A stretch of 64,000 nucleotides of DNA, taken from contig CANTUR010000919.1 in NCBI GenBank assembly GCA_947683625.1, positions 82,424 through 146,423 of the forward strand. Direction: 5' to 3'. The position numbers were made by a program, and so were the translations under genes. Position 1 is the stretch's first letter. Each line of letters starts with the position of its first letter. A model generated the notes under the pieces. That model saw nothing but the letters and a program-made list of their open reading frames with translations, ran no database searches and was not told the DNA's origin. This document shows, piece after piece, positions 33,950-45,039 of this stretch. The stretch comes from Mallotus nudiflorus. Lineage: Eukaryota > Streptophyta > Magnoliopsida > Malpighiales > Euphorbiaceae.

Positions 33950-35300
33950 ACCAAAGATAAAAATTATGAGCAGTTATGGACTACAGTAGCAAAGGTGAGC
34001 AATAAAAGGATTGCAGTCAATTTATAAGCAATGATGGATTGTAATATCATCGGTGAATAATGGAAGGGTTGCAACTAATTACAAGTAGTTATGGATTGTA
34101 GCATTATCAAAGGCAAGCAATGAAAGGATTGCAGTCAATTTACAAGCAATTATGGATTGTAACATCATTAGTGAGTAATGGAAAGGTTGCAACTAATCAT
34201 GAGAAATTATTAACTATAGCATCAAAGGCGAGCAATGTAAGGGTTATAACTAATTATGAGCAATTATAGACTGTTGCATCAAAGGCAAACAATGAAGGGA
34301 TTATAGTTAATTTATGAGCAATTATGGATTACAGCATCATCAGTGAGAGATGGAAGGGTTATAACTAATCGCGATTAGTTATGGATTGTAGCATCAAAGG
34401 TAAGCAATAAAAGGATTTCAATCAATTTACAAGAAATTATGGATTACAACATAATCGATGAGCAATGAAAGGGTTGCAGCTAATTGTGAGCAGTTATAGA
34501 TTGTAGCGTCATCAACGAGCAATGAAAGGTTTACAACTAATCACGAGCAGTTATAGACTGCAGCATCATCAGTGAGCAATGAAAGGGTTACAGCTAATCA
34601 TGAGCAATTATAGATTGCAGCATCATCAATGAAAAATAATAGGGCTATAGCTAATTGTGAGCAACTATGGATTGTAGCATCATCAATGGGAAATGAAAGA
34701 GCTACAGCTAATCAAGAGCGATTATGGATTACAGCATCATCGGTGAGCAATGTAAAGGTTGTAGCTAATTGCAAGCAGTTATGGATTGTAGCATCAAAGG
34801 CATGCAATGAAAGGATTGCAGTCAATTTGTAAGCAATTACGATTACAGCATCATAGGCAAGAAACGAAAGGGTTACAATTAATTAAAAATTAGCCAACAA
34901 TTACAAATTGGAGTATTAAAGGTGAGCAATAAAAGGGGTTGTAGCTAATTATGAGCAATTATGGATTGCAACATCAAAAGCAAGCAATGAAAGGGTTACA
35001 GTTAATTAAAATCATCAATGAGCAAGGAAGAGATTGCAGCTAATTAAAAGCCTTAAATAGTTACGGACTGCAAAATCAAAAGGTGAGCAACAAAAGGGTT
35101 ATAGCCGATTAAAGCCAACAAGCAATGAAAGGTTATAGCTAATCAAAATCATCAATAAGCAATGAAAGGATTGCAACAGAATCAAAATTCGTGAGTAATT
35201 ACAGACTACAACATTAAAGGTAGACAATAAAAGAGTTACAGTTGTTCAAAACTTGCCAACAATTATAGATTATAGCAGTATCAAGCCTACATTGAGGAAT
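33950..35300. repeat. Hairpin minisatellite of element A: ~57-bp unit, about twenty copies
   Basis: Each unit has dyad 1 with arms GCAAT/ATTGC or GCAGT/ACTGC around a loop TATRG, and dyad 2 with GCAA(T)/(A)TTGC around GAAAGG. Clear pairs of versions are 34547-34561 (GCAGT/ACTGC) and 34604-34618 (GCAAT/ATTGC). Since 57 is a multiple of three, a repeat-derived frame (34629-34832) stays open; I do not take it as a gene. The array has no sequence similarity to the D/E/H array but sits in the same place. Confidence 0.87.
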
Positions 35301-35344
35301 GATAAAAGCAACATTGCGTAATTTAGTTTTATAGACAAAAGCTC

Positions 35345-35590
35345 TGTAATATGACGAGTACAATGTATCCTCCAAATCAATGCTATACATTCGAGTATAG
35401 TGTTTCCTCAGGTGTTTTAAGATTTTTCCTAGTGTTGTATGGCAACATAAGCATTCATTATGAACTGAAGATTACTTACAAGCAAAATCCTCAAGGTGCA
35501 AAGGTAAGTATCTTAACTCTTTACTTAGAAATTGTGTGCTTATTTGATTTGCTGCAATTTGTAAAGCAAATAACGACAAAAGGGGACAAC
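35345..35590 (+). other. Last D-type minisatellite unit, conserved pre-PPT block and PPT of element A
   Basis: One D-type unit (CTATACATTCGAGTATAG, about 35382-35399) remains next to the conserved block. The PPT ACAAAAGGGGACAAC ends at 35590. This shows that the A-specific array expanded beside the older repeat family. Confidence 0.75.
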
Positions 35591-36289
35591 TGTAACCATC
35601 CAATTTTGGTATGATTTGAATTTAGATGTGACAGAGGACCCAATGACGAAAATTGACTATGAAATTATATTTATTGGGTCTGATTTATTGATTTTGAAGT
35701 AAATGATAAATTATTTTCATTTTTTATTTTATTTATTTATTTATTATTTTTAATTATTTCTTAAAAAAAGTTTTTAAAAAAAGGGAATTCGGCCAAAGGG
35801 CCAAATTAACCTAAAGAAAATGAAAAAATATTAAAAAGAGGATGGGCCAATGTTGGCCCAAATGGACCAAAACAAATTATGGTGAGAATGGTAGCAAAGT
35901 CATTGAATTTGTGAATTGAACATTTTTTTTAAAGATGAGACTGAGTTGTATTTGGATTTTTATTTTTATTATCTTATATTTTTCTTTTTTAAATGAATAA
36001 GATTTCATATAGAAAAGGGAGGCTCCTAGTATTATTATGATTTTTTCATCTACTTTCTTTGATTCTTAGGGGAGCCACAATACACCTACTTAGATTTTTT
36101 ATGTGTTTTGCTTTACTTTTTTGCCAAAGATCAGATGAAATAAACTAACAATCACAAACAAACGCAATAAAAGTCACAGGTTTTCATCAACGGTGATCAT
36201 CCTTCTCAAGGAAATCAATACTGCATCTCATTCTCAAATCTTCTTCTCCTTTTTCTTTTATTTTGATTTTATTTTTATATTTTATTTTG

Positions 36290-36358
<69 letters not shown>

Positions 36359-37753
36359 TTAATCATTCATTGATTAATTTTTTTATTTTTATTATCTTGA
36401 TGGATAGGGTGACATGAATTCACTATGGAGAACAAAACCTATAGAGAACCCATGAAGATCCATGGAATGCCATGGATTAAATTTTGTATCTGAACATAGT
36501 TTTTAGGGTTTCTGGGTATTTTATTTATTTATTTATTGTTTTGTTTTGCATTTTTATTTATTTGGCTTTTTGGGTTGTATTTAATTTTATTGTTAATTTG
36601 CAATAGATTATTGTAATGGCCCCAATAGTATGAATAGTGGAATCCTGTGTGTGTGGTTGTATGTTTATTTTTATTAATTGAGTAGTAAGATTAAAGTTTT
36701 AATTGGGTGATTAATTAAAATTAATGGCTATAGAGATAATTAAGGTTTTTTTTAATTAAAATTGAATTAGATTTAAGTGGATAGAATTAGTGTTGATGTT
36801 ATTATTTTAATTTGTTGTTTAAGGTGACTTTAACTAAATTAGGTTTTTAGAAGAGATAAATTAATTGATTGTTTGATATTTTATTTGATTGTTTTAACGT
36901 ATTTTTATTGTTGTTGGGCTTATTTACTTTTTTTGTGTTTTGGGCCTTAAGCCCATGATAGGCTCTAACCCATTTAAATGAATTTAGGTTTTTTAGGTTT
37001 AATTAATGAAAATACATCTTTAGGCCCATAATTAATTAGATTTAAGGTAGAGATAACTTAGGACCTTTTTAGTTAAATTAGACATAAACCCACTTAATTT
37101 AATTAATTTAGACTTAGCCTATTTAATTTAAGCCTTTTCCATAATTTGTACATTTAAGATCACTTTAGAAATAAAATAAGTAGAATTAGGCCCATTAATT
37201 TAAATACTTCATAATTTGTGGATTTAGGCCCATTTTTAGAATTAAAATAAATAAACTTAGGATCATTTAATTAAAATTAAATAAGAATTTGGTCCATCAG
37301 TCTTTAGGCTCACTCATAAATTAAAACATGCAGATTTAGCTCATTTAATTAAAATTAATGTAGATTAGACTATCCTAGGGATTGTGATGAATGCATTGTT
37401 TACTTGTATATTTCATGACTAGTTTGCCTAGAGTTGATTGTTTTAATAAAGGTTTATATGAAATTGCATGTAAATAGAGAGTAAGATAGTAATTCATAAA
37501 GTATTCTAAAAGAACATGAGACTAAAGAAAGTTATTATTCCATACTTAGAATCTCCTGGTTGTGGTGCTAGCTTTCTTTTAGAGAATTGAATACCACCTT
37601 TTTCGATTTGTCCCATTTATTACCTTAGGTGGTAGCTCCTCATCTCCACGCTATGTCTTTATGACAGTGGTTAGTGTGTTCTCTAGAGCCCTGAGCTCAA
37701 ACAATGTCACAGTTGCTAAAATCTTGGACGCGGACTAAACCCCGCCGTCTACA
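35591..37753 (+). repeat. 3' LTR of element A
   Basis: It starts TGTAACCATCCAATTTTGG and ends GCCGTCTACA, 2163 bases, then GAGTC. It carries an (ATT)n tract of about 22 units at 36292-36358. Confidence 0.88.
36292..36358. repeat. (ATT)n microsatellite expanded in the 3' LTR of A
   Basis: About 22 perfect units. The 5' LTR has about 7 at the same place (26500-26521). The poly-tyrosine frame 36193-36417 is an artefact of it. Confidence 0.95.
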
Positions 37754-38666
37754 GAGTCACTTTAATTAAATTAGGGTTTTTAGAATAGATTTAATTGATT
37801 GTTTGATCCTTTATTTGATTGTTTTGATATTTGTTTCTTATTATTTTTTTTGGCTTATTTGTTTATGTGTTTTAGGCCCTACGCTCATGTTAGACTTTAA
37901 CGCATTTAAATAAATTTAGGTTTTTTTTATGTTTAATTAATAAAAATGCATCTTTAGGCCCATAATTAATTAGACTTAAGGTAGAGATAACTTAGGCCCA
38001 TTTAGCTAATTTAGACATAGGCCCACCTAATTTAATTAATTTAGACTTAGCCCATTTAATTAAGCCTTTTTCATAATTTGTAGATTTAAGATCACGTTAG
38101 AAATAAAATATGTAGAACTAGGCTCAATGATTTAAGTGCTTCATAATTTATAGATTTAGGCTCATTTTAGAATTAAAATAAATAGACTTAGGTTCACTTA
38201 ATTTAAATTGAATAGGAATTAGGCCCATTAGTATTTAGGCTCATTTGCAAACTAAAACATGTAGATTTAGGTCATTTAATTAAAATCAATGTAGATTAGA
38301 CTAACTTAGAGATTGTGATTTATATGAATGCATTGCTTTTGTGTATTTTTCATGACTAGTTTTCCTAGAGTTAATTGTTTAAATAAGAGTTTATATGAAA
38401 TTGCATGTAAATAGAGGTAATATATAAATTCATAAAGTAATTCTAAATGAACCCAAAACTGAAAGAAGTTGGTATTCCGTATCCAAAATATCCTAGTTGT
38501 GGTGCTAACCATTTTTTGATTTGTCCCAGTTATTACCCTAGGTGGCAACTCCTTATCTCCACGTCATGTCTTTATGGCAGTGGTTAGTGTGTTCTCTAGA
38601 GAATTGAGCTTAAATAATGTTGTAGTTGCTAAAATCTTAGGTGCATGCTAAACCCCACCATCTATA
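37754..38666 (+). repeat. LTR shared by units D and B, second part (begins with GAGTC duplication)
   Basis: Bases 37754-37758 are the second GAGTC. The sequence then continues the LTR interrupted at 25784 and ends CACCATCTATA at 38666. Together the two parts give 2131 bases, against 2138 for the terminal LTR 50786-52923. Confidence 0.85.
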
Positions 38667-38667
38667 A

Positions 38668-38685
38668 TGGCAACTCCACTAGGGA
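38668..38685 (+). other. Primer binding site of unit B
   Basis: TGGCAACTCCACTAGGGA one base after the LTR end. With the PPT at 24547-24561 left of the same LTR, it shows that the LTR is used by two units. Confidence 0.83.
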
Positions 38686-39290
38686 TAAGAGATACTGATT
38701 CTACTTATGTTCTTTAGAATTATTTTATTAATTATTATTTTATTCTTACATTTATTCTGCATGTCCTTATTAACCGATGGCATTGGTTTATGGTTCCATG
38801 ATTCCACTAGCTTCATGGGATTATAAATTGGCTAACCATCACTCTTAGCCTTAACTCAGTTCAAGAGAGATTATCGGGCTCATCTAACCAGAGTCTATAA
38901 CCTAAGTCCTAAAAGAGGGTAGTCTTCTCTTGAGTTTGCAAAGGATGTCGGGCCCCTCTGACCTTGGCCTATAACTTAAGTCTTAAAGGAGGGCATCTTG
39001 CTAAGGGAACCTTAACCTTTTTCACTTAAATCAACTCATGTAGTGGCCTAGTAACTTCCCCTAGGATTATGCAAGTTGCTTGTGAATGTTGCCATAGGTA
39101 TTTCTATTTATAAAAGCCCAAGCCCATACTTTAGAAGCCCATTTGGGCTAATAAAGATTGGACTGATCTTTTATTCCTAGAAATATTGTTTTTATGCTTT
39201 TATTGCTTTGAGAGATTTGGCATTCATGTCAGTTCTTGATATCCCTTATTGATATTAAGGATAAGATAAAAAATCCTAAGAAGAGAGATA
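38686..39290 (+). other. 5' leader of unit B
   Basis: It aligns with the leader of A (27919-28500) over its length. No gene is seen. Confidence 0.7.
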
Positions 39291-39760
39291 AGGACTGGGA
39301 AAGAATGAGCAAGGAAGCCCAAAGCTCCCAGATTTCAAAGGCCAAAATGATACCAAAGGATTAGGCTATACAAGAGTTGGGCTTGGAAGTAAAGGAACTA
39401 GAAGAAGGTTTTTTGACAAGAACAACTTCTTAAAGAATGTGGGACCGCTAAAGGATAGCTTTATCAAAGAAAGAAAAAAGAACCTCTACCTAGGTAAAAA
39501 AGAGCCTGTCCAAGTAGCTGGTGTGAATATTCTTGGGTTTAAAATCTTTAAAATTAGATAATTGAGAGTTTAGTACAAGATAACAAAGTCAAGGTGATGA
39601 AGAAAGTTGTTGATAAGATGGGGACTAAGGCCATTGAAGAGCTACTTCATCTGCCACTTAACCAAGAAACACCACAAGATTTAACTAACATTATTAATAA
39701 TAGTTTTGTGATGTTTTTAATGAAGAAACTAATGTAATAACATTTGGTCTATTTGAGGAC
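39291..39760 (+). pseudogene. Gag-pro deletion scar of unit B
   Basis: After the leader the sequence jumps directly to the protease-RT linker. It reads KNLYLGKKEPVQVAGVNILG then FKIFK (about 39480-39560), matching the C linker near 13260-13140. A later stretch resembles EELLHLPLNQETPQDLTNII. Gag and protease are absent, so unit B cannot make its own particle. Confidence 0.65.
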
Positions 39761-40800
39761 AAAAACTCTATTTTTTCTATGATCAATGATATGAACTTTG
39801 GTTTTGCTTACTTGTGTGATGTTGATTCTAATGGTCTTGTGCATTTTAATAAAGATTGTTCATGCATGTTTGAAATTAATTCTATTCATTTAGATTCATT
39901 AAATATGGGCAAAAATGAACAACCAAAGCACATTTCTATATCACATGATTTAACTCCTGAAGAGAGAGAAAAATTAAAGAGAATATTAATAAAAAGAAAG
40001 GTAGTGCTTGCTTGGTCCTATAACGACATGCTAGGCGATAGAGAAATTATAGAGCATTGCATTCCGATATATCTAGAGGCTAAACCTATTGAGCAAAAAC
40101 TTTGTAGGTTAAGGCTAGAGTGGGTAGAAAAGATATGGGAAGAAATTGCTAAGCAAATCCAAGTCAGTTTTCTAAAAGTGGTAGAATATCCTCAATGGTT
40201 GGCAAACATAGTACTAGTTCCTAAAAAAATGAAAATTTTTGAATGTGTATAGATTTTAGAGATCTAAATAAAGCATGCTCGAAGGATGACTTTCCTTTAC
40301 CCTATATTGATGTGATTATTAATAGCACAACATCTAGTGCAATGCAATCTTTTATGGATGGGTTCTTAAGTTATAATAAGATAATAATGGTAGTCATGGA
40401 CAAGATCAAGACTGCTTTTATCACAGAATGGGGGACATATTGCTACAAAGTGATGCCATTCACATTGAAGAATGCAGGGGCAACCTATCAAAGAGCAGCA
40501 ACTGCTCTATTCCATGATATGATGCACAAAGAAGTGGAAGTGTACGTCGATGATATGATGGTTAAGTCAGAAACAAGGGAAGGATGTTTTGAGGCTTTAG
40601 ATAATTTTTTGGCAAGAATAGAAAGATACAATCTAAGGCTTAATCCGAAGAAATTAAAGTCAGCAACATGGGAATTAAAGTCGATCCAAATAAGATAAAA
40701 GCCATTCAGGAGATGCCAGTGCAAAGAATAGAGAAGGAAGTATGAGGATTTATTGGAAATCTATAGTACATTAGCAGGTTTATTATGAAACTCACCATGG
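39761..40800 (+). pseudogene. Reverse transcriptase of unit B
   Basis: The frame 39779-40252 includes SISHDLTPEEREKLKRIL, KVVLAWSYNDML and EYPQWLANIVLVPKKMK. It breaks near 40230, where the family has PKKDGK, and continues in another frame (40243-40698): MCIDFRDLNKACSKDDFPLP, MPFTLKNAGATYQRA and VYVDDMMVKSETREG. YVDD is intact. After RLNPKK about 45 bases are missing relative to C, and the frame shifts again to GIKVDPNKIKAIQEMP-like sequence with a stop at about 40745. Confidence 0.86.
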
Positions 40801-41325
40801 TTTGTGATCCAATTCTCAAGCCTCTTAAGGAAGAATCAGCCAGTGGAATGGAATGAAGAATGTCAGAAAGCCTTCAATAAGATTAAAGAATACCTTACTA
40901 ATCTGCTTGTGTTAAGACCACCAAGACAAGTTAAACCCTTAATCTTATATTTGGCTTTAGAGGAAAAGGCAATGGGGGCAATGCTAGCACAAGAAGGACT
41001 AGAAACGATAAAGTATGCAGTATACTATCTTAGAAAAAAGTTCCTACCATATGAAGAGAAATATGATCTTGTGGAGAAGACATGTTTAATTATGATATGG
41101 GCTACAAAGAAGTTAAGGCAGTATTTCCAGTGTTACGAGGTACAAGTTATTTTAAAGATAGATCCTTTAAAGTACCTGTTTCAAGCACCAACTTTAATTG
41201 GAAAGATGTCTCGATGTTTGGTACTTCTGATTGAGTTTGATATTGAGTACGTCACTACCAAGGTCATCAAAAGAAGAGCAGTAGTAGAATTCCTGGCACA
41301 AAATGCAGTCAAAATAAATGAATAG
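40801..41325 (+). pseudogene. Gypsy-type RNase H domain of unit B
   Basis: The 173-residue frame (40804-41325) reads VEWNEECQKAFNKIKEYLTN, LALEEKAMGAMLAQEG, AVYYLRKKFLPYEEKYDLVE and MIWATKKLRQYF. It ends with DPLKYLFQAPTLIGKMSRCL. The domain sits directly after RT as in other Ty3/gypsy elements. Confidence 0.85.
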
Positions 41326-41886
41326 TGGAATTTAGAGTTTTCATATAAGAACTTAGCAGTAATAGAAAGACACGAATTGAAGCTTTATTTTGATAGGGCT
41401 GGGAATAATAGAGGAGTAAGGCTAAGAGTAATTCTTGTCATACTAAAAGGAGAAACCATCCCAATCACTAAGAAATTAGACTTTAAAGTTACAAACAACA
41501 TGGCCGATTATAAGGCATGCAACTATGGGGTAGAAGCAAAACTAGTAGTTAGCGCTAAAGACCTGATAGTTTATGGAGATTCCTTATTAGTCATTAGTCA
41601 GGCTAATGAGGAGTGGGAAGTGAAAGAAGAGAGGTTAAAACCTTACATCTACTATTTGAAGAAGTTAATAAGGAATTTTACTAAATGTCTCTTCATGCAT
41701 TTACCAATAGACGAGAATCAAATGGCAGATGCCTCGACAATGCTTTCTTCAATGTGGGATAAACTGACGGGGTCGATGATGAAGCCTTTGGTAATAATGA
41801 AAATGAAAGCTCCATATTATGGTGAAGAACTAGTTATGAGCATTCAGATAAGGCTAGAAGAAAAGCTATGGTTTTATGACATTTAG
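41326..41886 (+). pseudogene. Second RNase H domain of unit B, catalytic Glu lost
   Basis: The frame 41377-41886 reads LYFDRAGNNRGVRLRVILVI, NNMADYKACNYGVEAKL, VYGDSLLVISQANEEW and QMADASTMLSS. The Asp residues of the active site remain, but the Glu of YEAC in C is Lys here (YKAC). The Tat-type second RNase H is therefore probably inactive. It is otherwise open over 169 residues. Confidence 0.83.
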
Positions 41887-43092
41887 AGATTCATCAAGGA
41901 AAGGAACTAGATGAAATGACTTCAAAAGAAAAATATGCTCTTCGTGTTCTTGCATGCCATTATGCAAGTCATGACGGGGTATTATACAGAAGAATGTCAA
42001 ATGAAATATAGAAGAGATGTCTCAAGAAGAATGAAGCAGAATATATGATGAGAGAGTTTCATGTAAAGGTTTATAGATCTCATATGAATGGGATGATTCT
42101 GGTGAAGAAAATAATTCAACAAGGGTACTATCGGATGAGCATGATAAGAGATTGTATCTAGACAGTGAGATAATGTCAGATATATAGGAACCTTTAACCA
42201 TCTTCCCCTTACAGTGCTAAACAGTTTAACATCTCCATGGCCCTTTGCAATATGGGAGATAGATATAATAGGGGAGATAAGACTAATTACCTCAAATAGG
42301 CATAAATATATAGTGGTGGCAATTGACTATTTCTCTAAATGGATAGAAGTATAATCCTTTAGTACCTTAAAGGCTAGACAAATGGCAAGATTCATTGAGG
42401 AGAATCTCATTTGCAAATATGGGATCCCACATCATGTTATGATAGATAATGGTGTTCAGTTTCAAGTAGAGACATCTAAGTTATTGTAGAGATACATGAT
42501 TGAGCATCATAAATCCTCACATTATCAACCTCAGGCTAATGGAGCATTAAAGCAGCTAATAAGAATATAAAGTGAATCCTCTCTAAAATAGTGAAAATGC
42601 ATAAAGATTGGTCTGAGTAGCTTCCTTTTGCCTTGTGGGGATATAGAACTACAACACGCACTGCTACAAGACAAACACCATTCTCATTAGTATACGATTA
42701 TGAAGCAGTTTGCCTATAGAGACAGAAATCAAATCTTTGAGGGTTGTTATGGAAGTAAAAATCCTTAAGAGTGAATGGATGCAAAAAAGATATGAACAAC
42801 TCATATCTCTAGATGAGAAAAGGATGGATGCTTTATTTCACACTCAAATTTATCAGAGAAGAATAGTGAGAGCCTTTAACAATAAAGTCAAACCTGGAAA
42901 GATAAGGCTGGGGATATGGTGCTAAAGTAGTTAAGGGCAATGGTGTTTGATCCAAGAGGAAAAATCATACCAAATTGGGAAGGACTGTATTTAGTCAAGA
43001 TGATTCTACCAAAGGGAGCTGTAAATATATCAGATCAGAATGAGTTTACTGAGCCAATCAACTTGGATCGCCTCAAGAAATACTACCTTTAA
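41887..43092 (+). pseudogene. Integrase of unit B, catalytic and zinc residues damaged
   Basis: The zinc-finger region (EFHVKVYRSHMNGMILVKK, about 42055-42110) lacks the CHQC pair: C has KQCHQCQIYG, while B reads a stop followed by CQIY. The core keeps EIDIIGEI and HHVMIDNGVQF (42430-42465). In place of NRAVEAVNKN it reads NGALKQLIRI, so the catalytic Glu is replaced by Lys. The C-terminal part (42710-42925, then IIPNWEGLYLVKMILPKGAV) ends LDRLKKYYL and a TAA at 43092. Confidence 0.82.
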
Positions 43093-43099
43093 AAAAAAG

Positions 43100-43260
43100 A
43101 GGGTCCATTGGCTAGAAAACCTGAAAAGGCTAGTTAGGCAAAAATTAGGACATTCCTATTGTTCAAAAATCCTGAAAAGGGCTAGTCAGGCAAAATTTAG
43201 GGAAATAAAAGTAAGAAAATTATTTAGTTAGAAAATCTGAAAGGACTAACTGATAACAGG
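43100..43260. repeat. Hairpin repeats downstream of pol (unit B)
   Basis: Three ~55-base repeats each carry a hairpin with loop AAAACCTGAAAAGG or a variant. Arms are CTAG/CTAG at about 43110-43133 and AGTTAG/CTAACT at about 43227-43252. A middle copy at 43160-43190 has lost its left arm. They correspond to 9350-9600 of C in reverse. Confidence 0.75.
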
Positions 43261-43439
43261 ACTTATGTCATGTGATGTAATAAATGTACTCATTTTGGCC
43301 CTAATCAATGAATCAAATTGAAATGGAATTTTGTTGGATATTACATATTCTATCTTTATTATAAAGCATAAAGACTTAAAGAAAAAACAAAACATGAGAA
43401 GTCTAAAAACCATACTTATGAGATCACTATTTTTGTCTT

Positions 43440-44655
43440 TATTTCTTCTTTTGTGACTCATCTAGTAATACTTGGGTCCTTTTATACTTAGCAAATCCTG
43501 GTGGTTCTGTAGCTTGCATGGTAACTCAGGCTTTGTAGTTATCATCAGTAGTCATATCAGCATCTAAGTGCATGTTCTGCTCTAATGCTCTATGAGGCCA
43601 CAAGTTCTTTACTTTGTCCAAGAAATCTTATCTTAAAGGGAAGCCCTCAAAGTTGGGTATAACAGCCACAATGAATTGTGATCAACCATATTGACGATAA
43701 AGGGGTAAAGGGGAAATGAAGGTCAAAAAGTGCAACCCAGGACCAAGAACACAGTGGTCATACAAGTTGATGGTTACAAACTTCAATTTCCACCAAGGAC
43801 AGACCCATGTAATCTCAGTATCAGCAATGTTGTTCATCCAATCAATCCATTGATCTATATTATGCTTGTCCTTCATCTTTAATGGGTAAGACTATAGATT
43901 ATGAGGTTGATAAATCAAAATATTGTTGGGGGCATTAAGTAGACTCAATTTCTCCTATAGCTAAAAAAAAAGCTAAGTTAAAAACTCAAAAGGGTAGCTT
44001 GGGAAAAAAAAAGGCTACATACCTGAAGGAGAAGTAAATTACCTAAGAATCAATTCTGAATCTTGAAACTATCTAATCCAATGATAGTTTCAGCAAGTAT
44101 GACAGGCACAGGGTTAGCTCTAGCTTCCACTTATTCTAGGACACTGACAATCCTTGTCAGTATCACCATAAGGAGCCACTAGCAGAAATTGGGCATACAA
44201 GCAAAAAGAGACAGTCGTAATCTAGGTATCATTGTTCTTGTCCCTAGTCTCATAAGAAGTAATCAGGGAAGAAAGATTGATAGTCCCAAAGTTATGTGTG
44301 TACATATAGATGTCACCTGGGGGGCATATTAAAGAATGCCATTAGTTTGTTGGGGAACTGCATCTCTAGATTGGGAACAGCAATCATAGTAACTGAGTCC
44401 AAAGAACAGCCAAAAATAGCAGTAAAATATTTGATTAATGGACATAGTTCTTGTCCATTAAATCTAAATACATAGTCCTTGACATCCTAGAAGGTGGCAA
44501 CAACATGAAGAAAATTGGGGTCTATTTTTAAATGTTGAAGGGACTTTAAGGGTCTGACATGAAAGGGTAGCAGTCTGTTCCAATCATCTCCACCAAGGCC
44601 TTTGAGGATTTCTTCATCAAATTAAGGGTGGCTTGTGTGATGATGAAAACTAATA
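43440..44655 (-). pseudogene. Antisense DUF7745-like gene of unit B, two exons
   Basis: The N-terminal exon (about 44650-44030) resembles 19943-19300 of D but has lost the ATG (CAT changed to GAT on the plus strand). A donor CAG/GTATGT is near 44020. An intron carrying two AAAA...GGG-loop hairpins (43960-44017) ends at an acceptor CTATAG near 43893. The second exon (43682-43876 open) reads MKDKHNIDQWIDWMNNIADT, TEITWVCPWWKLKFVTINLY and HFLTFISPLPLYRQYG. It continues shifted to TDDNYKAWVTMQATEPPGF near 43530. The family call rests on FRFN-ELCP style in exon 1 and the late W/G-rich block. Confidence 0.55.
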
Positions 44656-44804
44656 AAAAGAAGGATAGGAGACAATCCTTTTGGGCAAGCCCCTTATATA
44701 AAAGCAAAGGCTAATATGGATGGGATTAAGATTTTATATTTTTGGATCGAAGTCAAGTTAGGAATCAAGATGGAAAAGAGTGAAGAACTAGAGTTGGACT
44801 TCTG

Positions 44805-44945
44805 ATAAAAAATTCAGAATTTCGATCGAAACTCTAAAAATCCGATCAAAAAACCAGATTTTGATCAGAATTCTAGAAATCCGATTAGAAATATATAATT
44901 TTGATCAGATTTCCTAGATTTTCAATAAAAAAAGACTTTAGAGTT
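44805..44945. repeat. Palindromic AATTTCGATCGAAA-type repeats (unit B)
   Basis: Same family and same place as 20085-20240 of D, upstream of the antisense DUF7745-like gene. Confidence 0.62.
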
Positions 44946-45039
44946 TGATCCAAAATAAATAGTCCATAATTCATTCATAAGAGGTGAAACAATTCTGAAA
45001 TATTTAAAGTATAGTCATACAAGCACAAAATAAAAAGAT

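Larger units (their letters stand above)
25785..37753 (+). mobile_element. Element A: non-autonomous Tat/Ogre derivative, both LTRs and target duplication
   Basis: 5' LTR 25785-27899, PBS, leader, gag, a stub of pol, 3' region with decayed antisense genes, a hairpin minisatellite, PPT and 3' LTR 35591-37753; total 11969 bases. GAGTC flanks it at 25780-25784 and 37754-37758. Removing A plus one GAGTC restores a continuous LTR like 50786-52923. The LTRs are roughly nine-tenths identical by eye, so the insertion is old. Nearly all of protease, RT, RNase H and integrase is missing. It would have depended on proteins from other elements such as relatives of B or C. Confidence 0.88.

Noticed and set aside
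34629..34832. 67-residue frame with 19-residue repeats in element A
   Set aside because: The unit length of 57 bases is divisible by three, so a frame can stay open by chance; it covers only a few of about twenty units.
36193..36417. Poly-tyrosine frame
   Set aside because: Product of an (ATT)n microsatellite in an LTR.
40488..40724. Minus-strand 78-residue frame over RT of B
   Set aside because: It is the complement of the YVDD region; the plus strand has the recognised domain.
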